DNA of 64,000 nucleotides from an uncultured Moraxella sp. (GTDB lineage: Bacteria; Pseudomonadota; Gammaproteobacteria; Pseudomonadales; Moraxellaceae). Location of the stretch: positions 1 through 64,000 of the forward strand of contig CALTTC010000004.1 in NCBI GenBank assembly GCA_943908425.1. The letters run 5' to 3'. The translations under genes were made by a program, and so were the position numbers. Under the pieces are notes generated by a model. It did not search any database. It was not told the origin of the DNA and saw nothing but the letters and a program-made list of their open reading frames with translations. Of this stretch, positions 1-8,036 are shown piece after piece; positions within the stretch are counted from its first letter, which is position 1, and every line of letters starts with the position of its first letter.

Positions 1-51
1 TGCGACCAATTGATTAAAAGTCAACTGCTCTACCAACTGAGCTAACAGCCC
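1..51 (-). tRNA. tRNA-Lys (TTT), 3' end cut by window edge
   Basis: Read on the minus strand, the segment begins GGGCTGTTAGCTCAGTTGG, the acceptor and D-arm of a lysine tRNA, and continues into an anticodon arm with loop CTTTTAA, giving anticodon TTT. The variable loop, T arm and 3' end lie outside the window. A sigma70-type promoter sits just upstream at 79-106. Identity rests on the anticodon and on close similarity to the enterobacterial tRNA-Lys sequence. Confidence 0.93.
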
Positions 52-78
52 GCAATGTTTTGCGTTAAAGTGGTGCAT

Positions 79-106
79 ATTATACGCATAAATTTTTGGA
101 TTGCAA
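79..106 (-). promoter_or_regulatory. Sigma70-type promoter of tRNA-Lys
   Basis: On the minus strand, TTGCAA (101-106) and a perfect TATAAT (79-84) are separated by 16 bp. The -10 box lies 27 bp before the tRNA 5' end, which suits a stable-RNA promoter with a short 5' leader. Confidence 0.7.
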
Positions 107-136
107 GTGCTTTTTGCTATTTTGCTGTATTTTTTG

Positions 137-1123
137 TTAGGTGGCATGCGCGGGTAGGATGCCACAAGCTTGTAGGCACAGTTCGGTAAATGCTTGCCAT
201 ACATCGCCTGTCTCAACACCTTTAGTTAAGCAATCAATATAAAAAAGTTGCGTGAGCATATTTTCATTGATGGTGCCACGCTGATAAGCTTCGGTGTATA
301 GGTTTAATTTTGACGACCAAATACCAAGCGTTTGTGCTGATTGGTGTTGAAGTGCCAGTAGGGTGCGTATATCTTTACTGATTGTCCATAAAATTAGGCT
401 TGGGGCGGTGTTGCTGTGGCGTAAAGCGGTCAAAATCTGTAGTGATTTTTCGGCATCGCCCAAAAGCAAGCTGTCGCTTAAATGAAATACGGTATAGTGT
501 TGCTCGGGCATAAGCACGCTTTGGATATCGCTTGTGCTAACCACACCATTTGGAAAAAGGTGTGACAGTTGCCACAAATGCTGGTAAGCGCTTAGTAAAT
601 TGTTCTCTGTGGCGTGCATGAGTAGTTGCCAGCCGTCGTCGCTTAACTGAATGCCAAATGTTTTTGCTTGTTGTTGTAGGATGGCGTGGCGGGTAGGCTC
701 GTTTGGGATATTGCAGTCCACCACGGTGCCAAAGTTAGCAAATAGCCGAAATAGGGCGCTACCTTGAGCTTTTTTGTCTTGTTTGGGGAGTTCATAGATA
801 AGGCAATCGGGGCTATCGCTTTGGGCAAACTCAGTTAAGGCATCAAGGGCAGTTTTGTTGGGCTGATATTTACCGCTAACGATAAGCGCGTTCGCTTCAC
901 CGAATAACGATATATTATCCAGTGCGCTAACAACCTCATACCAGCTGTTGGCGGAGAGTAGTTCTAAGCGTTTGATGTGCTGATTGTCCCGCTTAAATAG
1001 TGGGCGTAGCACCTCAAGCAATAGATGAGCAAGCAGTGGCTCATCGCCATGGAGCAGCCACAGTCCTGTTATCGTAGGCTGTGCTTGAATAAGGCGCTGA
1101 TAGACAGATAAAAAGTCTGTCAT
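137..1123 (-). CDS. holA: DNA polymerase III subunit delta
   Basis: The delta subunit of the clamp-loader complex opens the beta sliding clamp at primer-template junctions. The 328-residue length is normal for HolA. The N-terminal segment GLWLLHGDEPLLAHLLLEVL (about residues 20-39) is the degenerate nucleotide-fold start typical of delta, which does not bind ATP. The ATG directly follows the TAG stop of lptE with no gap, so it is probably translated by coupling at the end of a leuS-lptE-holA operon. lptE-holA adjacency is widespread in gammaproteobacteria. Nothing looks broken. Confidence 0.93.
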   Translation of the reverse strand: MTDFLSVYQRLIQAQPTITGLWLLHGDEPLLAHLLLEVLRPLFKRDNQHIKRLELLSANSWYEVVSALDNISLFGEANALIVSGKYQPNKTALDALTEFAQSDSPDCLIYELPKQDKKAQGSALFRLFANFGTVVDCNIPNEPTRHAILQQQAKTFGIQLSDDGWQLLMHATENNLLSAYQHLWQLSHLFPNGVVSTSDIQSVLMPEQHYTVFHLSDSLLLGDAEKSLQILTALRHSNTAPSLILWTISKDIRTLLALQHQSAQTLGIWSSKLNLYTEAYQRGTINENMLTQLFYIDCLTKGVETGDVWQAFTELCLQACGILPAHAT

Positions 1124-1609
1124 CTAGCGACTGTATAAGGCGTGATATTGCTCGGCTACCCGGCTGGCAAAGTCTTGATACAGCCACAAAGCCACTTGCG
1201 CCCCCTCGCTGTCTGCCGTGCTTAGATTGGCTTCATTGTACTGATAGCTGCGCGATACGGTCACCACAAAGGTCTGTGGCGCACCGTTGATAGTGTAAGT
1301 TGCCGTACCGGTCAGTGCTAGGCGCACCTCGGTTAGTATGCCGACCAACTTATAGCGCTGAAAGGTAAGATTATTTAGGCGGATGGTTGGCGCAGGACTA
1401 TCGGCGGTTTGCATGCCCAAGAGGGCAAAACGTTGCCGTAGCGCGTGGGTAAGTTCGGGATTATCACTGGTGATGGCAATACTTACCACGCTGGGTAGTG
1501 GCGTACTATCGTCATTTAAATAACCGCGTAAACTGTAACCACAACCACTCAAGCTAGTGATAAGTAAGACGCCGGCAGCGGCACGCCCACATACAGACCA
1601 AAGTTGCAT
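1124..1609 (-). CDS. lptE: LPS-assembly lipoprotein LptE
   Basis: LptE is the outer-membrane lipoprotein that plugs the LptD barrel and helps insert LPS into the outer leaflet. From the chosen ATG at 1609 the protein has 161 residues, a short signal peptide, and lipobox LSGC with the lipidated Cys at 23, followed by GYSLRG, the characteristic start of mature LptE. A reading-frame extension to 1648 exists, but the ATG at 1609 overlaps the TAA of the upstream small gene (TAATG) and has a G-rich stretch before it, so coupled initiation there is more likely. The mature domain is short and diverged, as usual for this family. Confidence 0.9.
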   Translation of the reverse strand: MQLWSVCGRAAAGVLLITSLSGCGYSLRGYLNDDSTPLPSVVSIAITSDNPELTHALRQRFALLGMQTADSPAPTIRLNNLTFQRYKLVGILTEVRLALTGTATYTINGAPQTFVVTVSRSYQYNEANLSTADSEGAQVALWLYQDFASRVAEQYHALYSR

Positions 1610-1899
1610 TACGCCCCCGTTAGCATGCGTAGCCCATAGCCTAGCCAATACACCACCACCGCTAAGATAACGGCGGTAATAATACTCGCCACATTTCTAA
1701 TCATAGGCGGGGCGATGGTGGTTTGCGTGGCATTGTCATCTACAGGGGCGCTGTCTGCTTGCAAAAACGCCATACGACACCCTGCGTGCAATATCACAAA
1801 CAAGGCGATAATCGCCCAATGCAATTGCAAAAATCCCACCACAAGATTGGCAATAATTAGTAAATTAGACAGCAAGCTTAACATTTTGGCTTTATTCAT
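1609..1899 (-). CDS. Small two-helix membrane protein, unknown function
   Basis: This 96-residue protein has two hydrophobic segments, roughly residues 8-34 and 71-90. They are joined by a polar, Asp/Gln/Thr-rich loop around residues 48-65. I do not recognise a family. Its ATG overlaps the TGA of leuS (ATGA) and its TAA overlaps the ATG of lptE (TAATG), so it is translationally coupled on both sides inside an operon of probably essential genes. That position, not the sequence, is the main reason to treat it as real. A role in envelope assembly or in tuning lptE translation is conceivable but is inference only. Confidence 0.75.
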   Translation of the reverse strand: MNKAKMLSLLSNLLIIANLVVGFLQLHWAIIALFVILHAGCRMAFLQADSAPVDDNATQTTIAPPMIRNVASIITAVILAVVVYWLGYGLRMLTGA

Positions 1900-4508
1900 A
1901 CCACGATACTCACAAGCTTATTGGGTACGACGATGATTTTTTTGACATCGCCAGTAATGAATTTTGCGACAGTAGGCAGGGCGAGTGCTTGCGCTTGTAC
2001 GCTGTCCTTGTCGCTGTCTGTAGGGACGGTCATCTTACCGCGCACTTTGCCATTGACTTGCACGACAATAGTTACCTCGTCCACGGTCAGTGCGCCACTG
2101 TCTATTTTAGGATAGCTGGCAGTCAGTGGGTCAATGCCAAGCTCTGCCAATAAAAACTCGCCAATGTGCGGTGCATAGATACTTAGCAAAGTAACAAGTA
2201 CCGTCAATGCCTCGTGGCGTACAATGAGGGCATTGTTGTCTGTTTCGCTAAAGGCTGCTAGGGCGTTTCTAAGCTCCATAAGCGACGAGACAGGCGTATT
2301 AAGAATAAGCTGTTCGCCCAAATTAGCATCAATCTTGGCGACGGTGTCGTGGACTTTACGGCGTAAGTTTTTGGCGTCTGCAGATAAATTATCGTGTACT
2401 AAATTAGCGGTGGTTAAACTATTTTTATCTACATCGGCAATTAGCTCTAAATGCTGAAAAGCCGTGCGCCACACTTTTTTCAAAAAGTCATAAGCGCCTT
2501 TTAGGGCACTGTCCGACCATTCAAGCGATTGCTCGGCAGGGGCGGTAAACAGGGTGTATAGGCGTGCGGTATCGGCACCATATGTCTCCAAAATGGCTTG
2601 TGGGTCCACGCCATTATTTTTGGATTTGCTCATTTTTTCTATTTTGCCAATGGTGACGGGTTGCCCATCGGCTTTTAAGGTGGCGTGCTGTCCGTCGCTA
2701 TCTACCTCCGATGGGAAGTAATAGGTTTTACTACCATCGGGCTGTTCACGATAATAAGTGCCTGCTAGTACCATACCTTGGGCAAGCAGGTGCGCAAAGG
2801 GTTCATCACCTGAGACCAAGCCTTCATCACGCATCACCTTGTGAAAAAAGCGAGCATATAATAAGTGTAGCACCGCGTGTTCAATACCGCCAACATATTG
2901 ATCCACAGGTAGCCATTTATCCGCAGCCACCTTGTCAATCATTGCTGTGTTATCGTGTGCAGAAGTGAAACGCTGGGCATACCAGCTAGATTCCATAAAG
3001 GTATCAAAAGTGTCCGTCTCGCGTTCGGCGGCTTGTCCACATTTTGGGCAGGTGGTATGCAAAAATTCTGGTAATTGCTTTAAAGGATTACCACGCCCAT
3101 CGGGAATCACATCTGTGGGTAATAGCACCGGCAAATCGGACTCATCCACTGGCACTGTACCACACAAATCACAATTGACCACAGGAATAGGACAGCCCCA
3201 ATAGCGCTGACGTGATACGCCCCAATCGCGCAAACGGTATTGCGTTTTGCTGACGGCTTGGTCGCCAAGTTTTGCCAGTAAGTGGGGAATAATAGCATCG
3301 GTGGCAATGCCATCAAATTCGCCAGAATTGATAAGCACCCCTGTCGCATCTTTATAATGCTCTTGCCAAGCCTCTGTGCTGTAGGGCTTGCCGTTGTCAA
3401 TGACAGGGATAATGGGCAGGTCGTATTTTTTGGCAAAAGCAAAATCACGCTCATCGTGGGCAGGCACGCCCATTACCGCGCCTGAGCCATAACTCATAAG
3501 TACATAGTTGGCAACCCATATGGGAATTTTGGCGCCACTGATGGGGTGTTTGGCAAATAAGCCTGTAGGCACGCCTTTTTTCTCCATTGTTGCCATATCA
3601 GCCTCGGCAACAGAACCTTGGCGACATTCATTGACGAATGCTTGCAGGGTAGGGTCAAGCTCTAGTGCTTTACTAACCAACGGATGTTCAGCGGCTACTG
3701 CCAAAAAACTTACGCCCATAAGCGTGTCTGGACGAGTGGTAAAGACATTGATGGCGTTGTCATACACATTAGCTTCGTATGGGGCAAAGTCTAACGCCAT
3801 CCCTTCTGACTTGCCAATCCAATTGCGCTGCATTGCCAAGACCTGTTTTGGCCAGTTGCCTTCTAGCTTATCCAAATCAGCAAGCAACTCTTCGGCATAA
3901 TCGGTAATTCTAAAATAAAACATCGGAATATCGCGCTTTTCAACGATAGCCCCAGAACGCCAACCACGTCCCTCAATCACTTGCTCGTTGGCAAGGACGG
4001 TGTTGTCCACAGGATCCCAATTAACGGTCGCTAATTTTTTGTAGACCAAGCCTTTTTTATAAAGTTGCAAAAATAGCCATTGCTCCCAGCGGTAATATTC
4101 GGGAGTGCAAGTAGCAAATTCTCGCCCCCAGTCAATGGATAAGCCTAAGGCTTTTAGTTGCGCACGCATTTTGTTGATATTCTTAAACGTCCACTCGGCA
4201 GGGGCGACACCGTGGGCAATAGCGGCATTTTCTGCTGGTAAACCAAAGGCGTCCCAGCCCATCGGTTGCATCACCTCATAGCCTTTTAGGCGATAGTAAC
4301 GCGACAATACATCAGTGATGGCGTAGTTACGCACGTGTCCCATATGTAAATCGCCGCTAGGGTAAGGGAACATTGATAGCATATAGCGAGTTGGCTTATC
4401 GTTTGGTGTATTGTCGGTGTAGTAGCGCTTATCGTTTTCCCATTGTTGTTGTAACTTTTGCTCTAGCGCTTGAAAATCGTAATTGTCTTTACTAAAAGTG
4501 GTAGACAT
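1896..4508 (-). CDS. leuS: Leucyl-tRNA synthetase
   Basis: This class I aminoacyl-tRNA synthetase charges tRNA-Leu. The 870-residue length is typical of bacterial LeuRS. Visible landmarks are PYPSGDLHMGHVRNY with the HIGH-type motif HMGH at residues 55-58, the CP1 editing-domain segment TTRPDTLMG (about 255) and VMGVPAHDERDF (about 350), a zinc-type CDLCG...CPKCG region, and KMSKS near residue 625. The 4-bp ATGA overlap with the next gene makes it the head of the leuS-lptE-holA transcript. It is divergent from the ArsC-like gene at 4606. Confidence 0.98.
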   Translation of the reverse strand: MSTTFSKDNYDFQALEQKLQQQWENDKRYYTDNTPNDKPTRYMLSMFPYPSGDLHMGHVRNYAITDVLSRYYRLKGYEVMQPMGWDAFGLPAENAAIAHGVAPAEWTFKNINKMRAQLKALGLSIDWGREFATCTPEYYRWEQWLFLQLYKKGLVYKKLATVNWDPVDNTVLANEQVIEGRGWRSGAIVEKRDIPMFYFRITDYAEELLADLDKLEGNWPKQVLAMQRNWIGKSEGMALDFAPYEANVYDNAINVFTTRPDTLMGVSFLAVAAEHPLVSKALELDPTLQAFVNECRQGSVAEADMATMEKKGVPTGLFAKHPISGAKIPIWVANYVLMSYGSGAVMGVPAHDERDFAFAKKYDLPIIPVIDNGKPYSTEAWQEHYKDATGVLINSGEFDGIATDAIIPHLLAKLGDQAVSKTQYRLRDWGVSRQRYWGCPIPVVNCDLCGTVPVDESDLPVLLPTDVIPDGRGNPLKQLPEFLHTTCPKCGQAAERETDTFDTFMESSWYAQRFTSAHDNTAMIDKVAADKWLPVDQYVGGIEHAVLHLLYARFFHKVMRDEGLVSGDEPFAHLLAQGMVLAGTYYREQPDGSKTYYFPSEVDSDGQHATLKADGQPVTIGKIEKMSKSKNNGVDPQAILETYGADTARLYTLFTAPAEQSLEWSDSALKGAYDFLKKVWRTAFQHLELIADVDKNSLTTANLVHDNLSADAKNLRRKVHDTVAKIDANLGEQLILNTPVSSLMELRNALAAFSETDNNALIVRHEALTVLVTLLSIYAPHIGEFLLAELGIDPLTASYPKIDSGALTVDEVTIVVQVNGKVRGKMTVPTDSDKDSVQAQALALPTVAKFITGDVKKIIVVPNKLVSIVV

Positions 4509-4567
4509 TGTTTATCCTAAAATAAAACAAAAATAAAGGCTTATTATACAAAGTTTTTGGGTGAATT

Positions 4568-4576
4568 TGTTATAAT
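4568..4576 (+). promoter_or_regulatory. Extended -10 promoter before the ArsC-like gene
   Basis: TGTTATAAT is a perfect -10 hexamer (4571-4576) with an upstream TGn extension, 30 bp before the start codon. No good -35 is visible at the usual spacing. Confidence 0.5.
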
Positions 4577-4605
4577 TATACAAAATTTCTTATTATGGTG
4601 CGCAT

Positions 4606-4995
4606 ATGAGCCAATCAATCACCGTTTATGGTATCAAAAATTGTACAACCGTCAAAAAAGCGTTGGATTATTTGACAGCGAACGGCATCGCTTACACTTT
4701 TTTTGATTATAAAAAACAGCCGGTAACAAAGACGGTGCTTGCCTTGTTGCTTGATAAATTTGGCGCGGATACGGTGATTAATACAAAGAGCGCCACCTAC
4801 AAAAAATTAAGCAGTGATGAACAAAATGCCTTAAATGCTGCGTGCGCCACCAATGACATTACTACCTTGTGTCAGTTGGTTGCCGATAAGCCAAGTATTA
4901 TCAAGCGTCCGTTGGTTGTGGGCGATGATGCTGGCGCGCCAGTGACTTTAGTGGGATTTAGCGTGGCTGATTATGATAAAGTATTTGCTCAATAA
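4606..4995 (+). CDS. ArsC/Spx-family thioredoxin-fold protein (YffB-like)
   Basis: This 129-residue protein matches the ArsC/YffB/Spx superfamily: VYGIKNCTTVKKALDYL at the N terminus puts a single redox-type Cys at residue 13, and the segment KRPLVV near residue 101 is the conserved Arg-Pro loop. There is no second Cys forming CxxC, as expected for the YffB branch, whose physiological role is poorly known. It is probably not a true arsenate reductase, because no ars genes are near. It is a single-gene unit, divergent from leuS and convergent with dut. Confidence 0.85.
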   Translation: MSQSITVYGIKNCTTVKKALDYLTANGIAYTFFDYKKQPVTKTVLALLLDKFGADTVINTKSATYKKLSSDEQNALNAACATNDITTLCQLVADKPSIIKRPLVVGDDAGAPVTLVGFSVADYDKVFAQ

Positions 4996-5035
4996 TGGCG
5001 TGCTTATTGGGCGATATGTGGTGCGGTTCATGTTA

Positions 5036-5069
5036 GTTAAAGCTTAAATTATCGGTTAAAGCTTAAATT
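5036..5069. repeat. 15-bp direct repeat
   Basis: GTTAAAGCTTAAATT occurs at 5036-5050 and again at 5055-5069, 19 bp apart, in the gap between the ArsC-like gene and dut. No function is apparent. Confidence 0.6.
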
Positions 5070-5165
5070 GGGCAGAATTTGCGCATAACTAGATGCTATG
5101 CTTTATCCCAAAAATTGATGTCACTGCATACAAGCAAGCAAATCGCCAAAATAGTTTACAAATCG

Positions 5166-5188
5166 CTATAAGCTAACTTATAGTCTTT
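5166..5188 (+). terminator. Possible terminator after the ArsC-like gene
   Basis: CTATAAG-CTAA-CTTATAG is a perfect 7-bp stem with a 4-nt loop (5166-5183), followed by TCTTTT. The stem is AT-rich and lies 170 bp after the stop codon, so this is a weak call. It sits just ahead of the convergent dut stop. Confidence 0.4.
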
Positions 5189-5199
5189 TGTATTGACAG

Positions 5200-5664
5200 C
5201 TATTGTCGCCCTGTATGCCCAAAACCGCCAACACCGCGCGCACTTGCCTTGTCAAATTCATCTACCACACAAAAAGTAGGGCGGGCAACGGGTACAACCA
5301 CATATTGCGCCATACGTTCACCGGGTGCTAATACAAAATCGTTATCGCTTCTGTTCCATACCGAAACAAGCAGTTCGCCTTGGTAGTCGGCGTCAATAAG
5401 TCCCACTAAATTGCCAAGGACAATGCCGTGTTTATGTCCAAGTCCAGAGCGTGGCAAGATAAGCCCAGCAAAATTTGGGTCGCCAAGATAAATAGCAATC
5501 CCTGTACCCACAAGCACGCTAGCACCGGCTTTGATGGTGAGTGGTGCTTCAATACAGGCACGCAAATCAATGCCTGCCGCCCCTTCGGTTGCGCGTGTTG
5601 GTAGGGGGAATCTGTCGTCTTGCCCAATTTTTGGATTGATGATTTTAACTTGTACGCTATTCAT
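5200..5664 (-). CDS. dut: dUTP diphosphatase
   Basis: Hydrolyses dUTP to dUMP and pyrophosphate, keeping uracil out of DNA and supplying dTMP synthesis. All five trimeric dUTPase motifs are present: AGIDLRA (about 29-35), PRSGLG (about 71), GLIDADYQGEL (about 88), GERMAQ (about 115) and the C-terminal RGVGGFGHTG. I start at the ATG at 5664 (154 residues) because AAGGTGAG precedes it at good spacing and the N terminus then aligns with E. coli Dut. An ATG at 5682 lacks a ribosome site. A terminator at 5691-5726 separates it from the secB operon upstream. Confidence 0.95.
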   Translation of the reverse strand: MNSVQVKIINPKIGQDDRFPLPTRATEGAAGIDLRACIEAPLTIKAGASVLVGTGIAIYLGDPNFAGLILPRSGLGHKHGIVLGNLVGLIDADYQGELLVSVWNRSDNDFVLAPGERMAQYVVVPVARPTFCVVDEFDKASARGVGGFGHTGRQ

Positions 5665-5690
5665 GAAACTCACCTTTACCATAATTTGTC

Positions 5691-5726
5691 AATAAAAAAG
5701 CTTGATGACGGCAAATCATCAAGCTT
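5691..5726 (-). terminator. Terminator of the yibN-grxC-secB operon
   Basis: On the minus strand AAGCTTGATGA pairs perfectly with TCATCAAGCTT (11 bp, 7-nt loop, 5698-5726) and is followed by TTTTTTATT (5691-5699). It lies 15 bp after the secB stop, a textbook intrinsic terminator. Confidence 0.88.
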
Positions 5727-5741
5727 ATGCTTTGTGGGCTA

Positions 5742-6191
5742 TTAAGCGTCAGCACTCTCGGACGTATCGTCTTGCTGTGCTTGTAAGTAGGCTTGGTCAA
5801 AATTGACAGGTGCCAACAGTAGCTGTGGGAAGCTACCACGCGTTACCAAGTCAGAGATTGCCTCGCGTGCATAGGGGAATAGGATATTTGGGCAATAAGC
5901 ACTGATAAGGTGTGGCATATCGCTTTCGGGAATATTTTTCATCAAAAAAATACCCGCTTGCTGTACTTCAGCCACATAAGCGGTCTGTCCGCCGTTGTTA
6001 TTGGTGACGCTCACTGTTAATACCACCTCGTAGTGGTCATCATCAAGTTTTTGGGCATTGGTTGCCAAATTAATGTCTAGCTCTGGTTGCCATTCACGGG
6101 TGAATACTTCGGCACTTGGCACTTCAAAAGATAAATCTTTAATGTAAATACGCTCAAGCCCTAGTTGTGGTTGTAGATTATCGTCTGCCAT
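5742..6191 (-). CDS. secB: Protein-export chaperone SecB
   Basis: SecB is the tetrameric cytosolic chaperone that keeps preproteins unfolded and passes them to SecA. The 149-residue protein shows the conserved segments LGLERIYIKDLSFE near the N terminus, YEVVLTVSV, VAEVQQAGIF and CPNILFPYAREAISDLVTRG. I prefer the ATG at 6191 to the one at 6197, because AGGA lies six bases before it and would touch the upstream ATG. It is the last gene of yibN-grxC-secB, the order also seen in enterobacteria. A strong terminator follows. Confidence 0.96.
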   Translation of the reverse strand: MADDNLQPQLGLERIYIKDLSFEVPSAEVFTREWQPELDINLATNAQKLDDDHYEVVLTVSVTNNNGGQTAYVAEVQQAGIFLMKNIPESDMPHLISAYCPNILFPYAREAISDLVTRGSFPQLLLAPVNFDQAYLQAQQDDTSESADA

Positions 6192-6218
6192 AGTCATTCC
6201 TAATTAAAGTAATAAAAA

Positions 6219-6479
6219 TTAATTCACCAACAGCTGATCTAGCTGTCCTTCGCGGTCTAGCTTGTGTAAATCATCAAAGCCGCCGATGAAGTTATCACCA
6301 ATAAAAATCTGTGGCACAGTACGGTAGCCATCAGTTTTTTGTGATAAATGAGTGCGAGCACTATCGTCTAAATCATACATTGAAATCTCAGTAAATGCAA
6401 CGTCTTTTTGCGTCAATAGTGCCTTAGCGCGGTGGCAATAAGGGCAAGTTGGGGTGGTGTAGATGGTAACAGTTGCCAT
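6219..6479 (-). CDS. grxC: Glutaredoxin 3
   Basis: This small dithiol glutaredoxin reduces protein and glutathione mixed disulfides using glutathione. It has 86 residues, with the active site CPYC at 12-15, the cis-Pro loop TVPQ near residue 54 and the glutathione-binding GGFDDL motif near 66. AGGT precedes the ATG. It lies 27 bp before secB and downstream of the rhodanese-like gene, in a conserved trio. Confidence 0.96.
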   Translation of the reverse strand: MATVTIYTTPTCPYCHRAKALLTQKDVAFTEISMYDLDDSARTHLSQKTDGYRTVPQIFIGDNFIGGFDDLHKLDREGQLDQLLVN

Positions 6480-6544
6480 ATTTTTTCTACCTAAAATAAA
6501 ATATTACAATGGGGGATAGTGCTGTTTTTTCAAGCAAGTATTGA

Positions 6545-6955
6545 TTAGCTTTTTTTGCCAACAAGGGGCATGCCACTACTTTGCCAGCCAGTAATGCCAC
6601 CATCTAAGCGATAGGTTTGCGTACCACCAAACAAGGTCGCCGCCACCCCTGCTTGCATGCCCATATCACAAACAAAAATAATAGGCGTATTTAGAGCTTT
6701 TAATCGGGGGATTTGGCTTGCTAGTTCACTAAAGGGAATATTTTCACTGCCTTGGATGCAACCTTCTTTAAACTTATTGGCGGGGCGAATGTCAATTAGG
6801 CGGGCATTTTGGTTATTGACCATAAGCCCAAGTTCGCTTGGGGTGATTTTTTTGCCACTGCGCTTATTTTCCACCATAAAAAAGACAATAATGAGTAAAA
6901 ATAGCAACCCAAATAAAAACGGGTGGTTGCCCATAAATTCAAACCAACGTGCCAC
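6545..6955 (-). CDS. yibN: Membrane-anchored rhodanese-like protein YibN
   Basis: A rhodanese-fold domain follows one N-terminal transmembrane helix. I place the start at a GTG (6955; 136 residues) because AAGGA stands six bases upstream of it. The ATG at 6970 has no Shine-Dalgarno sequence and would leave a leader of only about six bases after the promoter at 6983-6991. The helix spans about residues 12-28. The presumed catalytic Cys is in VCDMGMQAG, about residue 96, and RLIDIRPANKF is the rhodanese signature near residue 57. The family's sulfur-transfer role is assumed. In E. coli the same gene precedes grxC-secB. Confidence 0.9.
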   Translation of the reverse strand: MARWFEFMGNHPFLFGLLFLLIIVFFMVENKRSGKKITPSELGLMVNNQNARLIDIRPANKFKEGCIQGSENIPFSELASQIPRLKALNTPIIFVCDMGMQAGVAATLFGGTQTYRLDGGITGWQSSGMPLVGKKS

Positions 6956-6982
6956 AGATTGTCCTTGCATTCAAAACTAATT

Positions 6983-6991
6983 ATTATAGCA
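6983..6991 (-). promoter_or_regulatory. Extended -10 promoter of yibN-grxC-secB
   Basis: On the minus strand TGC precedes a perfect TATAAT (6983-6988). No convincing -35 is visible. Transcription would start near 6976, consistent with the GTG start at 6955. Confidence 0.55.
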
Positions 6992-7019
6992 TAAAGTTAG
7001 CTAGAAAGCACCATTTTGC

Positions 7020-8036
7020 CTATGCTTGGCGCGTTTCTTCTTGCAGTTGTGTAAGGCTTAATACCCTTCTTGCGAGTACTTGTCCGTCTGCTACCGCTTG
7101 CCATAGGGCGCAGCCTTTACTGTTTTCGCTGTGTTTACAATCACGAAAACGGCACAGGCTTGCCAGTGGCGCAAGCTCGCTAAAGGCGGCTAAAATATCG
7201 TCTGGCGATAAGTGCCAAATGCCATACTCACGAATGCCGGGCGTATCAATAATACCCCCTTGGGTTAAGTCGCTTGGGTCGTAAGCGATGAGCCGACTGG
7301 TGGTAGTGGTGTGCTGTCCAAGCTTTGAGCCACTAGAAATGACATTAATGTCTTGTAATGCGTGCGGTAATAAATGGTTAATAAGACTTGATTTACCAAC
7401 GCCTGATTGCCCAGCAAAAATGCTAAATTTATCACCAATGTAGCCTTGCAAATCCGCTAATCCATCACCAGTAGGCACGGATGTCTGCACGCCGTGATAG
7501 CCAAGGGCAATATATTCTTGATAAAGGTGTGCCACGTCAGGAAAGTCTGGCAATAAATCGGCTTTATTGAGTACGAGTAAAGGGGTCACCCCATTGATAT
7601 GCGCAATCAATAAATAGCGGTCAATAAGACTGGTCGCCGCCTTGGGCAGTGGTGCAAAGACAATCGCCAACAGCTCTACATTAGCGGCAACCGGCTTAAT
7701 TTTATGGTAGCGGTCAGGACGAGTAATGAGACAATCACGCGCCAACAAGCTTTCAATGCGCCCAAGTTGCGCGGTATCATCAAAGCTAATTTTGACTTTA
7801 TCGCCAGTGGCAAGCATAGGTAGATTGGTGCGCGTATGGCAACGATAAATCTGCCCAACGCTTAGCGTGTTGCTTACTTGCTCGCTATCAGCTAGAGCGG
7901 TTACTTGTACGTCTAATTGCTTGCCAAAATGGGCGACAATCACCCCAGTAGCAAGGCTTGCCTCATCTACAGGGGCGTTACTTGCGATACGGCGAATTTG
8001 GTTATGGGTGAGTTTACGCTTGCGAATGAGACTCAT
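7020..8036 (-). CDS. rsgA: Ribosome small-subunit GTPase RsgA
   Basis: RsgA is a circularly permuted GTPase that helps late 30S maturation. The motif order is permuted as expected: G4 NKADLL (about 155), then G1 GQSGVGKSS (about 209), then G3 DTPG (about 262). An N-terminal OB-type domain precedes them, and a C-terminal zinc knuckle CRFRDCKHSENSKGC is near residue 295. The 338-residue length is normal. Its ATG overlaps the TGA of ybeY (ATGA), so it is translated by coupling as the last gene of ybeZ-ybeY-rsgA, joining two ribosome-linked functions. Confidence 0.95.
   Translation of the reverse strand: MSLIRKRKLTHNQIRRIASNAPVDEASLATGVIVAHFGKQLDVQVTALADSEQVSNTLSVGQIYRCHTRTNLPMLATGDKVKISFDDTAQLGRIESLLARDCLITRPDRYHKIKPVAANVELLAIVFAPLPKAATSLIDRYLLIAHINGVTPLLVLNKADLLPDFPDVAHLYQEYIALGYHGVQTSVPTGDGLADLQGYIGDKFSIFAGQSGVGKSSLINHLLPHALQDINVISSGSKLGQHTTTTSRLIAYDPSDLTQGGIIDTPGIREYGIWHLSPDDILAAFSELAPLASLCRFRDCKHSENSKGCALWQAVADGQVLARRVLSLTQLQEETRQA

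Noticed and set aside
3107..3454. A second 115-codon frame inside leuS on the same strand
   Set aside because: It is an out-of-frame shadow of leuS, which is intact.
4606..4995. An arsenate-resistance gene
   Set aside because: The sequence fits the YffB/Spx branch of the ArsC fold and no arsR, arsB or acr3 gene is nearby.
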